A DNA stretch of 64,000 bases. Origin: Leptoclinus maculatus (Eukaryota; Chordata; Actinopteri; Perciformes; Stichaeidae). The stretch covers positions 9,468,056-9,532,055 of the forward strand of contig JAVDOI010000006.1 in the NCBI GenBank assembly GCA_032191485.1. Reading direction: 5' to 3'. Under the pieces are notes generated by a model that saw only the letters and a list, made by a program, of their open reading frames with translations, made no database searches and was not told where the DNA came from. A program made the position numbers and the translations under genes. Below, one piece after another: positions 1-18,556 of this stretch; within the stretch, counting starts at the first letter, position 1; each line of letters begins with the position of its first letter.

Positions 1-2739
1 TCACCACTATACTGAAGCCCAGTTTGAGACCACTTTTTGTTATTGTATTACAGCAATCGTTACTCTCACGCTTGTCTGAGTGATTTAGACACAGCAAACA
101 AGAAAGAGAATGAGGAGACTGACCTCACAGTGTTCTGCTATGTTTGCATGCGAGTAAATGAATAAATGTAGTGTTATTTCTTTCACTGTTTCCACATCGT
201 GTGTGGGCTGATAAAGTTCTTGCTAGTAAGTGCTGAAATTGCTTCAGCCACAATCACAATGAGGCCCAGAGAGAGACTGGAGGCCACACACGTGTCTTTG
301 AGTAATATTAGTTAATGAGAACACAAAACCTAAAATCACTGAAGCAGTTGTTGCGTCCCGTCTCTACAATGGTGCTGTCGAAACACAGGGAGCCCCAAAC
401 ATTATTTTTGGTTGAAAACATTCTGAGCAAATGTAAAACTGAGTGTGTGACACTCCAGTGACACCTTTTCTTTTGAGAGAAACATCTCACAGCAGATGGA
501 TGAATATGTAGAAGCATAATCACAGAATGAATAATAATAAGAATCATCTTTCTTGTCTCAGCCTTTTCTCCGTGGAAGCTTCCTCCTACACAGTCAGATA
601 TATCAGCAGGCCAATGTGATTGGTTGACATCTGGATTATTGCCGACATACCAGATACAGCTTATAAATTCATGTTGGCAGAAATCCAAACAGAGGTTGCA
701 GTACATGTTTTGTTGTTGTTGCATTTTTATACATATTTACTCTGTAATGTTGATATTGGTGTCTGCATTAACAACTCTACATCCTTACTTGAACCCTGAG
801 CCCTTTCTTGCCAAATCTGTAAAAGACTAACCCTGTTCCTGAACATGACATTGAACATGACACAGCATTGTAAGCAGGCAAAGATTCACCCAAAATGTTC
901 CCTCGTGTTCTGTTGCTTAGGCGTAAACCGATGAACTGATTAACTAGACATGCTAATCCTAATGGCATTTAAGCACATCCCAACAAAGTACCATTAGCCA
1001 AAGCAATCAAACTGATTTATTTTGTTTTTCCAGCATCACATTTTAGAAGAAATGTCAACAAACCCAGTTCTGAGTGAACTGTTTTCTTCTGTGATGTGGC
1101 AAAGTCAGCTGCTCAGACCCGCTCGTAGCTTAAGAGATAATGTGACTTGCTTTAATTAGCTCCAGCACCGCGCAGTGTTTACTGTTTGACTCGGTATCTG
1201 AAATCCAAACACCAAGTCCAAATGTAGCACACGGGCCTGATGTGCTCTGTAAATAAATCCCATTAGGAAAATGAGAGATTCTGCACGCAAGACCGCAGTA
1301 TAGTGAAGAACAACAATGTTGTTTGTGAAGTAAACATTGATTGGCTGACGAGTTTCTTTGGCTGTTACTGATTGGTTGAAGGGTGTCATAAAGTTTATTA
1401 ATTGGCGATATATGATTGTTACTCTATGGTTTGGATTCAGTGGGAGAGACGGTGACTTCTTTCAGCACCATGGACAGCACCAAGAAGATAGTTGGTACAA
1501 TAAACTTAAAGCTATTCAGTTTGTCCAGAAACAAGTCATTTACTCATTAAATGACCAAACGAGGACGAGATGATGATGTATGACAATAATTAGACTTAGT
1601 AACTGACTCGGGGAGCTTATGTAGGGATCCTAGTTCATAGTACCTGCTGGCTGGATTCTCTCCTCGGGAGAATCCGGTTGTAGTTACAAGCTGCACCATC
1701 TGCAGGAGCCTCTTGTTTCACTTGTTTGATTTGTAGCTTGAATCCTGTGTGTCTCTGTTACTCTCCAATGAGCTCCAATGTAACTAAATAATTAATTCCA
1801 CTTTGTTCAGATTCACACAACGCGACATGCTCGCTTAAACACCGTGCAATCACCATCAGTTATTCAACAATACAGTTAATGTTTGATGGTATTAGGTCTC
1901 GTTTTGGTATTAGGTCTCGTTTAGGTCTCGTTTATTGTTTATTTTGATTATTGTGATGATGCTGCAGCTTTCGTAGTTGGGTTTGAAAAACAAAACATCT
2001 GATCCCTTCCCGTACTTCCTACCCATCCATTGGTACTCATTGTGTAGCCGACTGACACTGATTCATGAGCTTTAAACCGGATTTCTTTTCTCATCCGTTC
2101 TGTTTTTCAATGAATTAAAGTTCAATGTTTCAGTGAGCTTTAACAGGTGACCAGTGTTTTTGTACCAGGCTTCAAAGAGAAGATATAGGGACTGACATTT
2201 CCTGGTATTTTAAATTGTTTAACGGTTTTCTGCAGTTATGTTTGCTTCAAATGTCTAAACATGATGACACAACAATGAACAAAGTACTAGTAATAAGGTG
2301 TTATTATGTAGTCCTATATCAGTGAAAGACACTTGTTGATCTTCAGCTTTAATAGCGTGGTGCTCTGATCTCAGGTGTCACTCCCCGTAGCATTAAGAGC
2401 ATCTTTTCTGTTTTTCTCACTGCTTTCTCCTCTCTGTTTCGTGCTTACGTGGCTGTTATTACAGAAATAGGCAGGCTCCTGACTTATTCATTCATCTACT
2501 ATATCGCTACCGTTCTGTACATTTTTTGTTTCTTTTGGAAACATTTCCTCTTTCCTCTCGGTGTCGTATGATTTCTGTTATTCTCTGAGGCAATCGGTCG
2601 TCTTTCACCCCTCTCCCCCGCTGTCACCCTCCCTCCCTTTTGCACTTCCGTCCTTCCTCGCTGTCATTTCATGTTCCTGTCTTGTCTTTTCGATTTCTTC
2701 TCTCCCATTACCGCCCCTCTCCCTGTCTGCCCCCCTCAG
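1..2739. other. Sequence upstream of the first readable srpk1 exon, probably intron
   Basis: No convincing coding exon is visible here. The expected first SRPK1 coding exon, a short lysine/arginine-rich N terminus, was looked for and not found. The stretch is therefore best read as intron 1 or 2 of srpk1, with the start codon before the window. A small direct repeat of a TTAGGTCTCGTTT unit lies around 1890-1931. The last 150 bases are strongly C/T-rich and lead into the acceptor at 2738-2739. Confidence 0.5.
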
Positions 2740-8564
<5,825 letters not shown>

Positions 8565-9810
8565 AGGCCGGCCGTGCACACCTCCACCCTCATCTTGTGA
8601 AGGGATAAATTAGGTTTGAAGATCCTGGGCTTGAAAACATCCAAGTAAACAAACACGTTCATGTCTGCAAGACCCTGTGACTGCATCGTGCCTGCATCCT
8701 CCCGTCGTGGCTCTCGGAGGCTTCCCACACACACACTTTCACAGTAAAGAGAGAGACTGCTGCCGAGTCTTGGCCCTGTTTTGGATTACACTGGTGACTT
8801 CCTATATTTATGGATCTTTTCTCTGGCTGTATAGGACTTATTGACCTTGCCCTCTTTTTTTTTTTTCTGACTCCAACTCTTTCTGTGCAGCACATTTCTT
8901 TCTGTATTTTTAGCTATAGATAATGGACTGATGGTCAGATTTAAATGCAGAAAAGGGCAGGATTATAACAAACATCCAACCTACATACTGTTATCATTTA
9001 GGTCATTAATAAGCCAAATCTGTCTTCGTCTTGTTAGCCGTGCCAGCTTTTTATGCCTTTGACTGTCACATGTGTGCAAAGTGCTCAATAATACGTGTGT
9101 AATGCTAACAGCCCTGATGAGAGACTAGTAACATTCTTAGCACTCTTAAGTTAGCTTTATCCTCCAAAGCTTTTGTACATTTGTATACTGGCAGAACTAC
9201 ATGATTGGAAAGCATAAAGGAAAGAGACTCATCACAAATCGCACACACTATTTTTCAGGAAAACCAAACTGTGTAATCTCAGATTTTTCTAGTGTTACTG
9301 CTAGTTTCAGCATCACCTTATGTGTTATTTTTAAAAAGCACTTAAATAATGTGAAAAAGATTCCGATGCTTCATACCTGGATCACTTTTTCATTTTTGCT
9401 CCATATAAGGTATCCCACATTAACAGTCAAAGCAAACTTCATGTGGATCCACGTGCGGTGTGCACCAAAGAGTTGGCCTGTTTCGTCTCCCTCTCTGCTC
9501 TGTATGTTGAAGGCACAAGGTTTGAGCATTTTTTTAACACTTTTTTGGCAATGCCTCGAGGAATGTTCAGGTGATATCCAGTGAAGCTAAAGCTGTGTCG
9601 AGTGTTTCCACTGCACACGGAGGTGTTGGATTTGGGAATAGATTGTACTAAAAACAAATGCTGTAATCATTCTTTGACTCTTCTTAAAACCATTTTGCTT
9701 GTTTGTTTTTTTTCTACAAAGTCTCTTCTCCTGTCCATGTCTCCGCTCTTAATCTGATAGGTTTTTTTTTCTGTAGGGTAATAAAAATAAACATTTTTCA
9801 AAATTTAACT
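8565..9810 (+). other. srpk1: Probable srpk1 3' untranslated region
   Basis: This stretch follows the TAG at 8562-8564 and holds no convincing coding exon. It is moderately A/T-rich with T runs. Its right end is inferred from the overlapping polyadenylation hexamers at 9780-9791. The 3' end is an inference because no transcript is available. Confidence 0.55.
9780..9791 (+). terminator. srpk1: Tandem AATAAA polyadenylation signals for srpk1
   Basis: Two adjoining AATAAA hexamers occupy 9780-9785 and 9786-9791, about 1.2 kb after the srpk1 stop. T-rich sequence follows (ACATTTTTCA). This is the best candidate for the major srpk1 cleavage site. Confidence 0.5.
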
Positions 9811-9984
9811 AGATCATATTTGCCATTGCAGTGTTTCCATCCTCTGACACACGTACATATGCAGGGGTATAAATCCCCAAAGTTTCTGTCATTACCATAA
9901 TGCATCATCAGGACATCCAGAGGGCAGACGCAGTCAGATTTTATTTTCACTAAGTACTAACCCATCCATGATCCATGATCCACG

Positions 9985-9990
9985 TTTATT
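9985..9990 (-). terminator. lhfpl5: Candidate AATAAA polyadenylation signal for lhfpl5
   Basis: TTTATT on the + strand reads AATAAA on the - strand, about 1.0 kb downstream of the lhfpl5 stop. It is one of few such hexamers between the two convergent genes. The assignment is tentative. Confidence 0.3.
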
Positions 9991-10549
9991 TTGAGAATTG
10001 TTTGGAGCATATTTTATTAGGATGTCGAACCAAAATCACTACAAAATGCTCCTTGAACACATCATGATTATTAGTGTCTGTCAACTGATGAACTTGCATG
10101 TTTTAACGCTGACATGTAGAACAGCCTGCTCAGCACTTATGACAATTCTCTCCATAGTAACGAGGATCTGCTCCGGTCAAGCAAATTCACTTGTTTTAGT
10201 GCAAAATGCTGGAGCACTGCGCTAATCCAACGCCGTATGGTCTGAGCTGGAGGTGGACAGTGACTCTTCCCATGTTTTCAAAGTCAGGATGAACTTTGTG
10301 TAAGTTATTTTTAGATTGTAATGAACTGTCCCGTAGCCCATGAATACATTTGAATCCCTCGAGTCGGTTGTGCTCCTCATGAAGCCTTGTCCATCTCTTC
10401 CCTCCGTTGTCCACACAGGGCCTAGGCGTTATCTGTAATTGGGAGAAAAACATTACTGCAAAGGGAAGGAGATGTACTGTAAATGTCGGTTCAAACACAG
10501 ACAGATATGTGTCAGTAGCTCATCTGAATATAAACATTAACACCTAACA

Positions 10550-10760
10550 AGACCAAGAGCCTACAGCCCTGCTAGTGGCTCTGTGAGGCTGTCCTCAAGC
10601 AGCTTTGAGCTGATGCTCACAATGATACATCTAGCATGTTGATGTTTAGCAGGATTGCTAACATTTGCTTAATAGCACTAATACAAAGCACAGCTGAGGC
10701 TGACCGTGTTGGACAAATGCTAATTTTGAGCTGATGATGGTCCTAGATGAAAGGTCAGGG
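10550..10760 (-). repeat. Fragment of a dispersed teleost repeat (family A)
   Basis: Read on the - strand, this contains GCCTCAGCTGTGCTTTGTAT followed by AGTGCTATTAAGCAAATGTT. The same order of motifs appears at 29400-29480 on the + strand, and partly at 34280-34350. The fragment lies in the probable lhfpl5 3' UTR or flank. Confidence 0.55.
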
Positions 10761-11011
10761 GATCTGAAGTATCATAGTTAATCATCTGGTAAATATGGAT
10801 GGCAAAGCAATGACTGATCATTTATACAGAGAGCCTCTGCTTCTCCTCTTTCCATTGTCCCTCCAGGACTTACACCAAACCCTCTGAGAGCTTTAACGTT
10901 CCTCCTGCTAACTCCCTGTCCAGCCTTTTTCTTCCTCTTACATCTTCTTCTTCTTCTCTCCAGCTAAATATCCTCATTCAGCCTTTGTCGTCCTCTTGTC
11001 ACCCCACTATT

Positions 11012-13994
11012 TTACCCTCCCTTCACTCGGATACCTTTCCCCTCCACCTGGAAGTCCTCTGGCAGCAGCTTGTCCTGCCGGCTGCCCAGGCTGAAGGCCA
11101 GGAAGGAGAGGATGAGCGAGTCCATGATGCTGATGATGGCCAGGATGTAGGCCCAGCGCACTGTGCAGTTGCCCAGGGTGTATTTGTCGGTCCGCTGGCC
11201 ACACATGCGCTTCACCTCTTCCGAGTCCCAGCCGTCAGGGTAGATCATACAGCCAATCACCATGCAGGTGCCTGAGAAAGAGGGAATTTTGGTTTAAAAT
11301 CGGGTACTTTGACATCAGCACTCACTCTTAGCTGTTGAAAGTTTGTGCATGTATTCAAATGCTCAAACTTTAAAGGATTTTGATGGAATTTACTGCTGTT
11401 CCTTTAAATATTTGTTTTTATTTTTAATAATTTTGAGGTTGGTACTGTTGTTTGGCGTCACTTTAGGCTCTGGGTAATTGTGATGGACTTTTGTCTCTAG
11501 TTTTTACAAACCAAACAATCAACGGATAAAATAAACAGCAGATAAGGGAAATAGTCATTAGTTGCAGTATATAAAATAGCTAAAAGCCAGCTTCACCTCC
11601 ACCAACTTACTGCTTACACATCAATGCATAATGAATCATAATGATAGTAATATATAACTCTCAGAGGGAGCACTTTTAATTTTAGTACTTTATATAAATT
11701 TACCAGATTATTCTTACATATACTTCAGTAATATTTTCAATCCAGGATTTGTAATGGGGTATTTTCTCAGGGTGCTATTAATAATTGTACTTGAGTAAAG
11801 GATCTCAATACTTCCTCAACTGAATGTGTTTGATTTTTAGATACTGACAAGCGAACTGGTAAAAACGCTTCTTGCTGCTGTTACCACAACCACCTTCTCC
11901 ACCTCCAACGCTGAAACAGCAAACAAGATGGAGAAGCCGCCGGAGAAATTAAATATACACTCCACTCATTCAGGTACACTCACACACACACACACAGTTG
12001 AGTTGCCTAGCAACTCCAGAGTATCTCAACTCCAGAAAGATGAACTTGTTCATCCATTATTAACTCTCGGCCCTGGTGCCGTCCCACCTAAGCACGAGGA
12101 GCCACGTGAACTATCTGGTGACGAGGTGAAACGTTAGAACACACTTTCACTTGCTGAGCCTCACACACACGCTTTCAACCTATCAAAGCTCTCGTGCTCA
12201 CTTTCTCAAGTCCCTTCCTTAATTTCAATATCTATCATTATAGTGCAACTTCTCATCGGCTACTAACACATCAAGTTAAATGTTGACACCACCTGAAACA
12301 ATTAGGACTGAATTATTGTATTACCCTGTGTACATACATGATCAAACCTGTTCATCACGAACATTAGGAAAAAAAACACTGACTACTATTGAGAAATATC
12401 CTTTCACTGAAGCTAATTTTGGGGAATAACATATTTTATAAAGAGCATACCTCAAGATTTACTACGCACTATGAAAGGAGATGAAGTTCCCATTACACAA
12501 TTAAAAAAATAATATGGGACGTTTAGATTTGGTCTGAGCCATAGCATCTTTAAAAACTAATTAATTCATGAAAGTTCTGTGATCCATCCCAAAGCAACTT
12601 AGTAGCTAGGATGGATTCTGTGGGGGGAAAAAATGAATAAACATGGTTGATTAAAGGCTTGAATAGATTACTAAAGATAGGCATATTATGCATGTGTGTG
12701 TAATATACAGACATAAAAAGTCTGGCATTTATTGGAGCGCACTCATGCACACTGAGCGGCAGGTGTGAGAGGCATGAAGAGGAGAAAGTGTAACTGCACA
12801 CCTCCAGGTTAATCTCATTATTAGTTTCATTACAGGCTCGTCCTTTCACTCGCAGCTACATCTGTTCACAAGCTGCTTCATGTTTCCAACACAGGATCAT
12901 GTTTCCCTTCTGCGTCTGTGAAAGAGAACTACTGGAATGTAGCTGGAAACTGTCTTGCAATTTCAGTTTCTTTCAGAGTTTTCTTTTACTTCTATGCCTG
13001 AACATACTCGGCGTTTCTTTCTGTACAACCAAAGGGCCTACAGTTAGTGGTGGCAGGTGTTCTGAGATTTCCTGTCTATTTCTTTATGTGTTGGTGAAGT
13101 AATTCAAGACTTGTTTAAATGATAAAGAGCAGAATAAATAATTTCATGTTAAATTCAGAAACTTAAATATGTTTGGGTCCGTGCTTTGGGGGGTAAGAAT
13201 TAGGCACAATGTCAAAGGTTAAGTGTTCAGTAAACTAATGTAATATGAGAAGGTCCTCACTGGTGTGGTAATAGAACTATGCTGGGTGTGCAGACATGAA
13301 AAGAAACTCAAAGAGATACCAAGTCACAGATGCAACCCATAATTTGAAACAATACATTGAAACAATACAAAGTTCATGTATTTTTGTATCGTTTTTGTGC
13401 TGCATTTTGTTTTGTATATAAACAAAGTTACAAAATACATAGGATTAAAATGCTGATTGCCTTTTTGTAATGCAATTTAAGAGGCTATATTCGAGTTTAC
13501 ATGTTTTTATATGAATCATATAAAGTGCCTGGCCCTTTTTTGTAAACTTCCCTATTCAGCTACAAACTTTGGGTGAAAACCTGGTGCTCACTGGAGGCCA
13601 GCTGCATCCACGCGCAGATCTTGTAGACGCTCCCCGCGTTGCAGAAGAAGAAGAGGCTGAAGCACACGATGCTGCCCACCACCAGCAGCATGGAGATCCC
13701 CACGAAGAACATGGCCGTCTTGAAGGCGCCGGACGGGATGGAGCCGAAGTCCAGCGCGCTCCCTTTGCAGACGAGCTCCGAGGTGAGCGCGTTCCCGATG
13801 CAGTAGTGGAAGAGGCCGAAGTATCCGGCCTGCGGCGTGTTGACGCTGTCCCCGATCCAGTAGGGCTGGATGAACACCACCACGGTGATGACGGAGAAGG
13901 TGATGGTGAAAACCGTCCACAGCACGCCCACGGCCCGGGCGTTACGCACGTAGTTGGTGTGGTAGATTTTGGCGGCCTCCTGAGCCGGGAGCAT
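11012..13994 (-). CDS. lhfpl5: LHFPL tetraspan subfamily member 5 (TMHS)
   Basis: In vertebrates this four-pass membrane protein partners PCDH15 and TMC1/2 at the tip link of hair-cell stereocilia, and human LHFPL5 loss causes deafness (DFNB67). Two exons are read on the - strand: 13994-13592 (ATG, donor GTGAGC) and 11271-11012 (TAA). They give 220 residues, close to the human length. Hydrophobic segments are at about 22-42, 95-117, 125-145 and 174-197. The first extracellular loop has the claudin-like PYW, GLF and paired cysteines (C65, C76). LPAQEAAKIYHTNYVRN, SVNTPQAGYFGLF, YPDGWDS and RQDKLLPEDF point to LHFPL5 rather than LHFPL3/4. The ATG has a G at -3. A GTATCC after Lys213 could be a donor to a further small exon, so the last 7 residues are less certain. 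Which teleost duplicate (a or b) this is remains open. Confidence 0.93.
11272..13591 (-). other. lhfpl5: lhfpl5 intron 1
   Basis: This 2.3-kb intron has a GT donor at 13591-13590 and an AG acceptor at 11273-11272 (read on the - strand). It is A/T-rich, in sharp contrast to the G/C-rich first exon. I see no coding signal in it. Confidence 0.85.
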
Positions 13995-15089
13995 GGCGAC
14001 AGGGAGGGCTTCTCAAATGTCTCTGAGATGGTCTGGAAAAAAAAAGGGAAACTCTTTTTCTTGGATTTTCCTTCTTCTTAAAGAGTGAACAGGAAATGCC
14101 CTTTGGTTTCCTGGATGTGACGTTAGATGGTCAAGAATCTGTCTTTGTAGTTAATGTCACAACAGAAGTAGTAAGTCTCCATGAACCGACTTGCAGTAGC
14201 AGCAAGGACTCTCTCCAGTGTGTTTAATGTGTGGGTGGTTGTTTCTCCATTGGCTATCAGCTGGCAGAGTATTTCCTCTTGGCTGTGGTCCTCAGGTAGC
14301 CTAATGAATGATTGATGGTTATAAGATCCGCAGAATCAATGGCTTTAAGGACCTAGACAAACATTTGCAATGGTCCTTAAGTGGATTCAAATACGTAGGC
14401 ATAGAAATGACACCCACAGCAGAGGGAAACAGGAATGATCAGCACTTTTACTTTAATACTTGAACTACGCTTTTCTGCTAATATGTATTCTTACCTAAGT
14501 TACATTTTTTTCATGCAGGACTTTTACTTGTAATGTAGTCTTTTTGTATTGTTGTATTGGACTCATGTGTCACATATATGATCATCTTACAGAATATGAT
14601 GCACTGCTGTAGATTTTATATAAAAAAAGACCAATCACAGCAGTAATATGCAACAAACACAATCATTTAGCAGTCATATTAATCCAGAAACATAATTTAT
14701 AACAGTAAAACACTGATATTAAAAGTGCTTTCACACTACATGTAATGTACTCATTCACACCCATTCACAGGGGCTACCATGCAAAGTGCCACCTGTACAT
14801 CAGGACTATCTAACATGCATACCCGTTCATACACCGCAGGCACAGCCTTTTGCAATTTGGGGTCAAGTGTCTTGCCCAAGAACACATCGACCGATCCTCT
14901 GACTGAAGAACCACTGAGCCATGTTCCAGCAATCTTTTTAATTCAATTCATGAAATGTGAACCTATCCTTTCTGTCAAAAGTAAAGACCAAGCCAGTGGT
15001 AGAGCCTGTGAAGGTCTGAATAACTTGTATGTACTACAGTCTAACACCAGATGGAGCTACAGAACTTCAGTGTGACCACATGTTCCAAT
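13995..15089. other. Flank upstream of lhfpl5, with a dispersed-repeat-like patch
   Basis: The first part should hold the lhfpl5 5' UTR and promoter, but no TATA or other clear core element stands out. Around 14740-14935 the text resembles a common teleost dispersed repeat, with a 'gtgtcttgcccaagaacaca' core and a terminal 'ccactgagccatg'. That repeat reading comes from memory and is tentative. Confidence 0.4.
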
Positions 15090-15097
15090 CTCTAAAG

Positions 15098-15877
15098 CAG
15101 TGGTTCTCAACTGGTCTGGCTGCGAGACCCACCATCACCCCTTAATGACAAGCCGCGACCCACATTTTCAACTTCTCAAATGGATTTAATGAAAAGATGG
15201 TGCAGTTTGAACCTGAGCTGAAAATGTCCTCTGCAGTCGTAGTATAGGGAGCTCTCTTGTGCAGAGAAATTGTTCCTGTAAGTCCCCGTCCCACACATGT
15301 TTCACGTAAGTTTGAGTAAAACTGCTTTGTTTGTTACGTCTGTATTCGTCCATTTGTAATGCAAAATGACCACTTGCCTAAATTCGAGCTGTGGTGTGTT
15401 GTTTGATGTCATCGGACATGTCTTCAATTCGTCTACTTGTAGTGTCATTTGACAGAGGTATAGTTTTCAGTTGATCCCCTGCTGATGGATCTAACATGTC
15501 TGCAGGTAAGTGAGACACTTTTGTGATGTCCTCTCAGGTCTTGAAGTCGTCTTCGAAAGTACTCAACAGGTTTATCTTTGAGAGAAGGGTGTTTTGTTTC
15601 CAAATGCCGCTTCAGTTTTGACGGCTTCATGCTTTCTTGTGCCAGAACCTCGCTGCACAAAACACACTGAGGTTTTTTTCCCTCTTTTGTCCTCAATGTA
15701 AGAAAATCCATATCTCATATAGTCGGTGTCGTACTTGCGTTTCGCCATGCTCAATTAGCATATGAAAAACAAATACTGTTATGGAGGTTTTTTCCCCCCA
15801 GGCAAAGGCCCGCGACCCACTGAAAACGGGTCCGTGACCCAAAAGTGTGTCGCGGACCCACCAGTTGAGAATCACTG
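15098..15877 (-). mobile_element. Deleted hAT transposon with BED-finger remnant
   Basis: Perfect 18-bp terminal inverted repeats CAGTGGTTCTCAACTGGT (15098-15115) and ACCAGTTGAGAATCACTG (15860-15877) flank 780 bp. An 8-bp target-site duplication CTCTAAAG sits on both sides (15090-15097 and 15878-15885). The 8-bp duplication and the TIR type identify a hAT element. On the - strand it keeps the N-terminal part of a transposase. The BED zinc finger reads as C-x2-C (CVLC) followed by H-x4-H (HLETKH) within 15445-15711. The upstream reading MAKRKYDTDYM lies in another frame (15572-15754), so there is at least one frameshift. The catalytic domain is gone, so the copy is non-autonomous. Confidence 0.92.
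15445..15754 (-). pseudogene. Frameshifted hAT transposase N-terminus (BED zinc finger)
   Basis: Two overlapping - strand frames carry consecutive pieces of a BED-finger transposase of the type related to ZBED5/SCAND3-like proteins. The start piece is near 15746. The finger with PSKLKRHLETKHPSLKDKP and a following EYFRRRLQDL helix is in 15445-15711. The frame changes between them around 15690. The remnant lies wholly inside the hAT element at 15098-15877, so it is a relic rather than a host gene. Confidence 0.8.
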
Positions 15878-15885
15878 CTCTAAAG

Positions 15886-16932
15886 GAAACTGACAGGATT
15901 TGAACTTTGTATCTTTATTTAACAGGCCAGATGTGTTAAACACCACAGGAATTTTGATTGAGTGGTGGTGGTGGTGGTGTTGAGGGTGTCAAGTGTCAGT
16001 GGTTCAGTGATGGAAGTAACATTATTTTTTCCATCTGTATGTTAATTAAGTTGCAATACCAAACCATAAATCAATTAGCCTACAACATCCTGGTTGAAAA
16101 AATGTAGTTAAGAGAAAATAAATAAGTATTATTAGTGAAAACAAATGCCAAAAGTAAAAGTAGCCTACAAATTAGGTTTTTCAAACTGCATATATTCTGT
16201 ATGTACAACGTATATATAATAAATGATTAGATTACTATTATTGCTGATTCATGTAGAAGCACTTTAAAAGCCAGTCGAGGTGGCGCTAATGTAACGCATT
16301 TATATTAGGTTGGTTAGTTAAATCTATAGCAATAAATTCTATTTCATAAGATGATGATGTGTTTTGTAGCATAATGTAAAATCTATATTTGAGTAAAATA
16401 TATCCGTCTGAAATGTAGTGGCCTATAAACCCATAAGCTGGTGTAAGAGGATGTTATATTTTCTTCCTCTTCTCCTGTTGGTGTGTATTCACCGATTGTT
16501 TGCATGTGTGTGGTGTCCTGTTCAAAATGATTTCACACATCTGCTGCATTTATTCCAGCAACATTAAATTATCATGTCACACAAAGCAATGTGTAAAGTC
16601 ATGTTTGTGTTGCTTTGTTACAGTGACTAAAGTGAAGTTGTGTTGCTAGCTGTAATGTAACACATCTCATTGTCACAGTGTTTTTCTCCATTGTTTTTCA
16701 GTGTTGTTTTCAGTGTTGGCCCACAAACTGCTGCGCTAATCAGCCAATACATATGCGCACAATGCCCCTTGCTGACTGAATAATTTAATAATATTCAATA
16801 ATGAGATTTTTGACTCAGAATCCATAATTTTCCCTAAGACGTGTCTGTGATGTTTGTTCACTCTTACTTTAGCCTAATATTTTTTTTCTACTGTTGATCT
16901 GGTACGTGTAATAGGTTGATATATAGATCTGC

Positions 16933-16989
<57 letters not shown>

Positions 16990-18556
16990 GAGTGTGGGCG
17001 CCGGCATGTCAATACACTTAGCTTTATTAAGTGATACCGCCCTAGAGTGAAAGGAACGTTGTTTATAATCAAGTTATTTGGGACCAGCAATCCAATTTTC
17101 TGATACAGAATGGAGTGGGATTTCATGTGTGGTTGTGTGTGTGTGTGTGTGTGTGTGTCTTTGTGTGATGCTGGGATTTAATGCTTTCCTTGTGCATGTC
17201 CATGTTTTTATTTTTTGGCGTCTGCATGTGTTTCTTCTATGAATGCATAATGTGATCAAACCTGTTAATCACAGCTCTCTAAGTGGATTAAGTGGATACA
17301 TTAACTGTGATGTGAAAAGGCAGCAAATCATGAGCAAGACCCTACTGACAGTGGTCACTATTTTACCACAGAAACACTTTTAACAGAAGCTACACACACA
17401 GAGTCATTAAAACAACAGTTTTAAATAGCATCAACGGGAATTCAGAAATGTATTGATGCGTATAGTCTCTTCCATTTTGCCTGAGATGGAGGTTGCATGT
17501 GTGTGTGATTAACCCTTCGCCCTCTCTTTAGGGCTATTTGATCTGAGAGCCTTTGAGAGCACAAAGAGGCTTTTCTGCCATTTCAGCATCTCCCCCCCCC
17601 CTTTCTGCCTGCCTTCTTTAGAGGCTGTTCCCATAGAAACAAGGTGCCGGACGCCCCCAGAGAGATGAGCGGGGAGGTGACGGGGTAAGATGACAGGGAA
17701 ATTGAGCACATAGTTGAGAAATAATCTGGTAATGATACCAATTTAATGACATACTGCTACTATAATGAGTGAGTTAAACTACCTTGTAATCTAATTAACC
17801 ATAAAAAATCACAGCTGGATTTAGTTCAAATTCTGGTTACAGGAAGTGGATTTTAAGAAAGTGCATTGTTAATAACACATTCACATAGGTATTATGGGTA
17901 ATATGTTCCACCAGATATACTCTTGTGTGTGTGTACTGAATGGATACCAAACGCTTGAGTATCATGTAAATAGTTATTTTTTTATGATTTAAGTATCGGG
18001 GGTGCTTGTTCCTGGAGCTGTGTGGGGGTCAGCTGTCACAGATGGACTCTATTACTCTTTTAAATGTGTGAGTAACAGCATGCAGTGGGCTCGAGGCCGG
18101 GGACCAAAGAGCAACCCCTCCTTGTTGACCTCCTACTCTCATATCGCACACATACTCACACACACACACACACTCTGACTTCATGCCCTGTGATGTAGCA
18201 GTAAATCAGTCAATGGGTGTCACTACCTCTCTGAAACACCCCGAGGCTGCAGCAGCCACGATGAGCCGCCCTCCAGCCTCCACCCAGAGCCGCTGCCCGG
18301 CCACAGCCCAGCAGGAAGCGTCACAGCCTGGGCAAGAAACGGAGCAATGGGTCAGTACGTGCCCTGGGGGAAGGAAGCTGGAATATAGGTCTGCTCTACA
18401 GGGGAGCATGTTCACCACTGATTACTGATCACTCACCATCGTTATATCGCTCTGCGACTGGAGCTCCGTGTATGAATACATGCATGATCTTCTACACAGA
18501 GGCTCTTATGGGCTCTCGTACAGTATACTGCTTTTTATAAGCATGTTAATTGTGCC
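15886..18556. other. Intergenic sequence with CA/TG repeats, no gene seen
   Basis: No coding exon is supported. The sequence is A/T-rich to about 16900. It then carries (GT)n tracts at 16934-16987 and 17134-17158. The open frames here are products of the microsatellites or are too short and unlike known proteins. Confidence 0.6.
16934..16987. repeat. (GT)27 microsatellite
   Basis: An uninterrupted GT dinucleotide run of 54 bases. It lies in intergenic DNA between lhfpl5 and kif21b. Confidence 0.95.

Noticed and set aside
13569..14081. 170-codon + strand open frame
   Set aside because: It is the antisense shadow of the G/C-rich lhfpl5 exon 1, whose - strand reading is a clear family match. 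The + strand translation is low-complexity and unrelated to known proteins.
15445..15711. BED zinc-finger frame considered as a domesticated ZBED gene
   Set aside because: It lies inside TSD-flanked hAT ends, is frameshifted and lacks the rest of the protein. There is no sign of host use.
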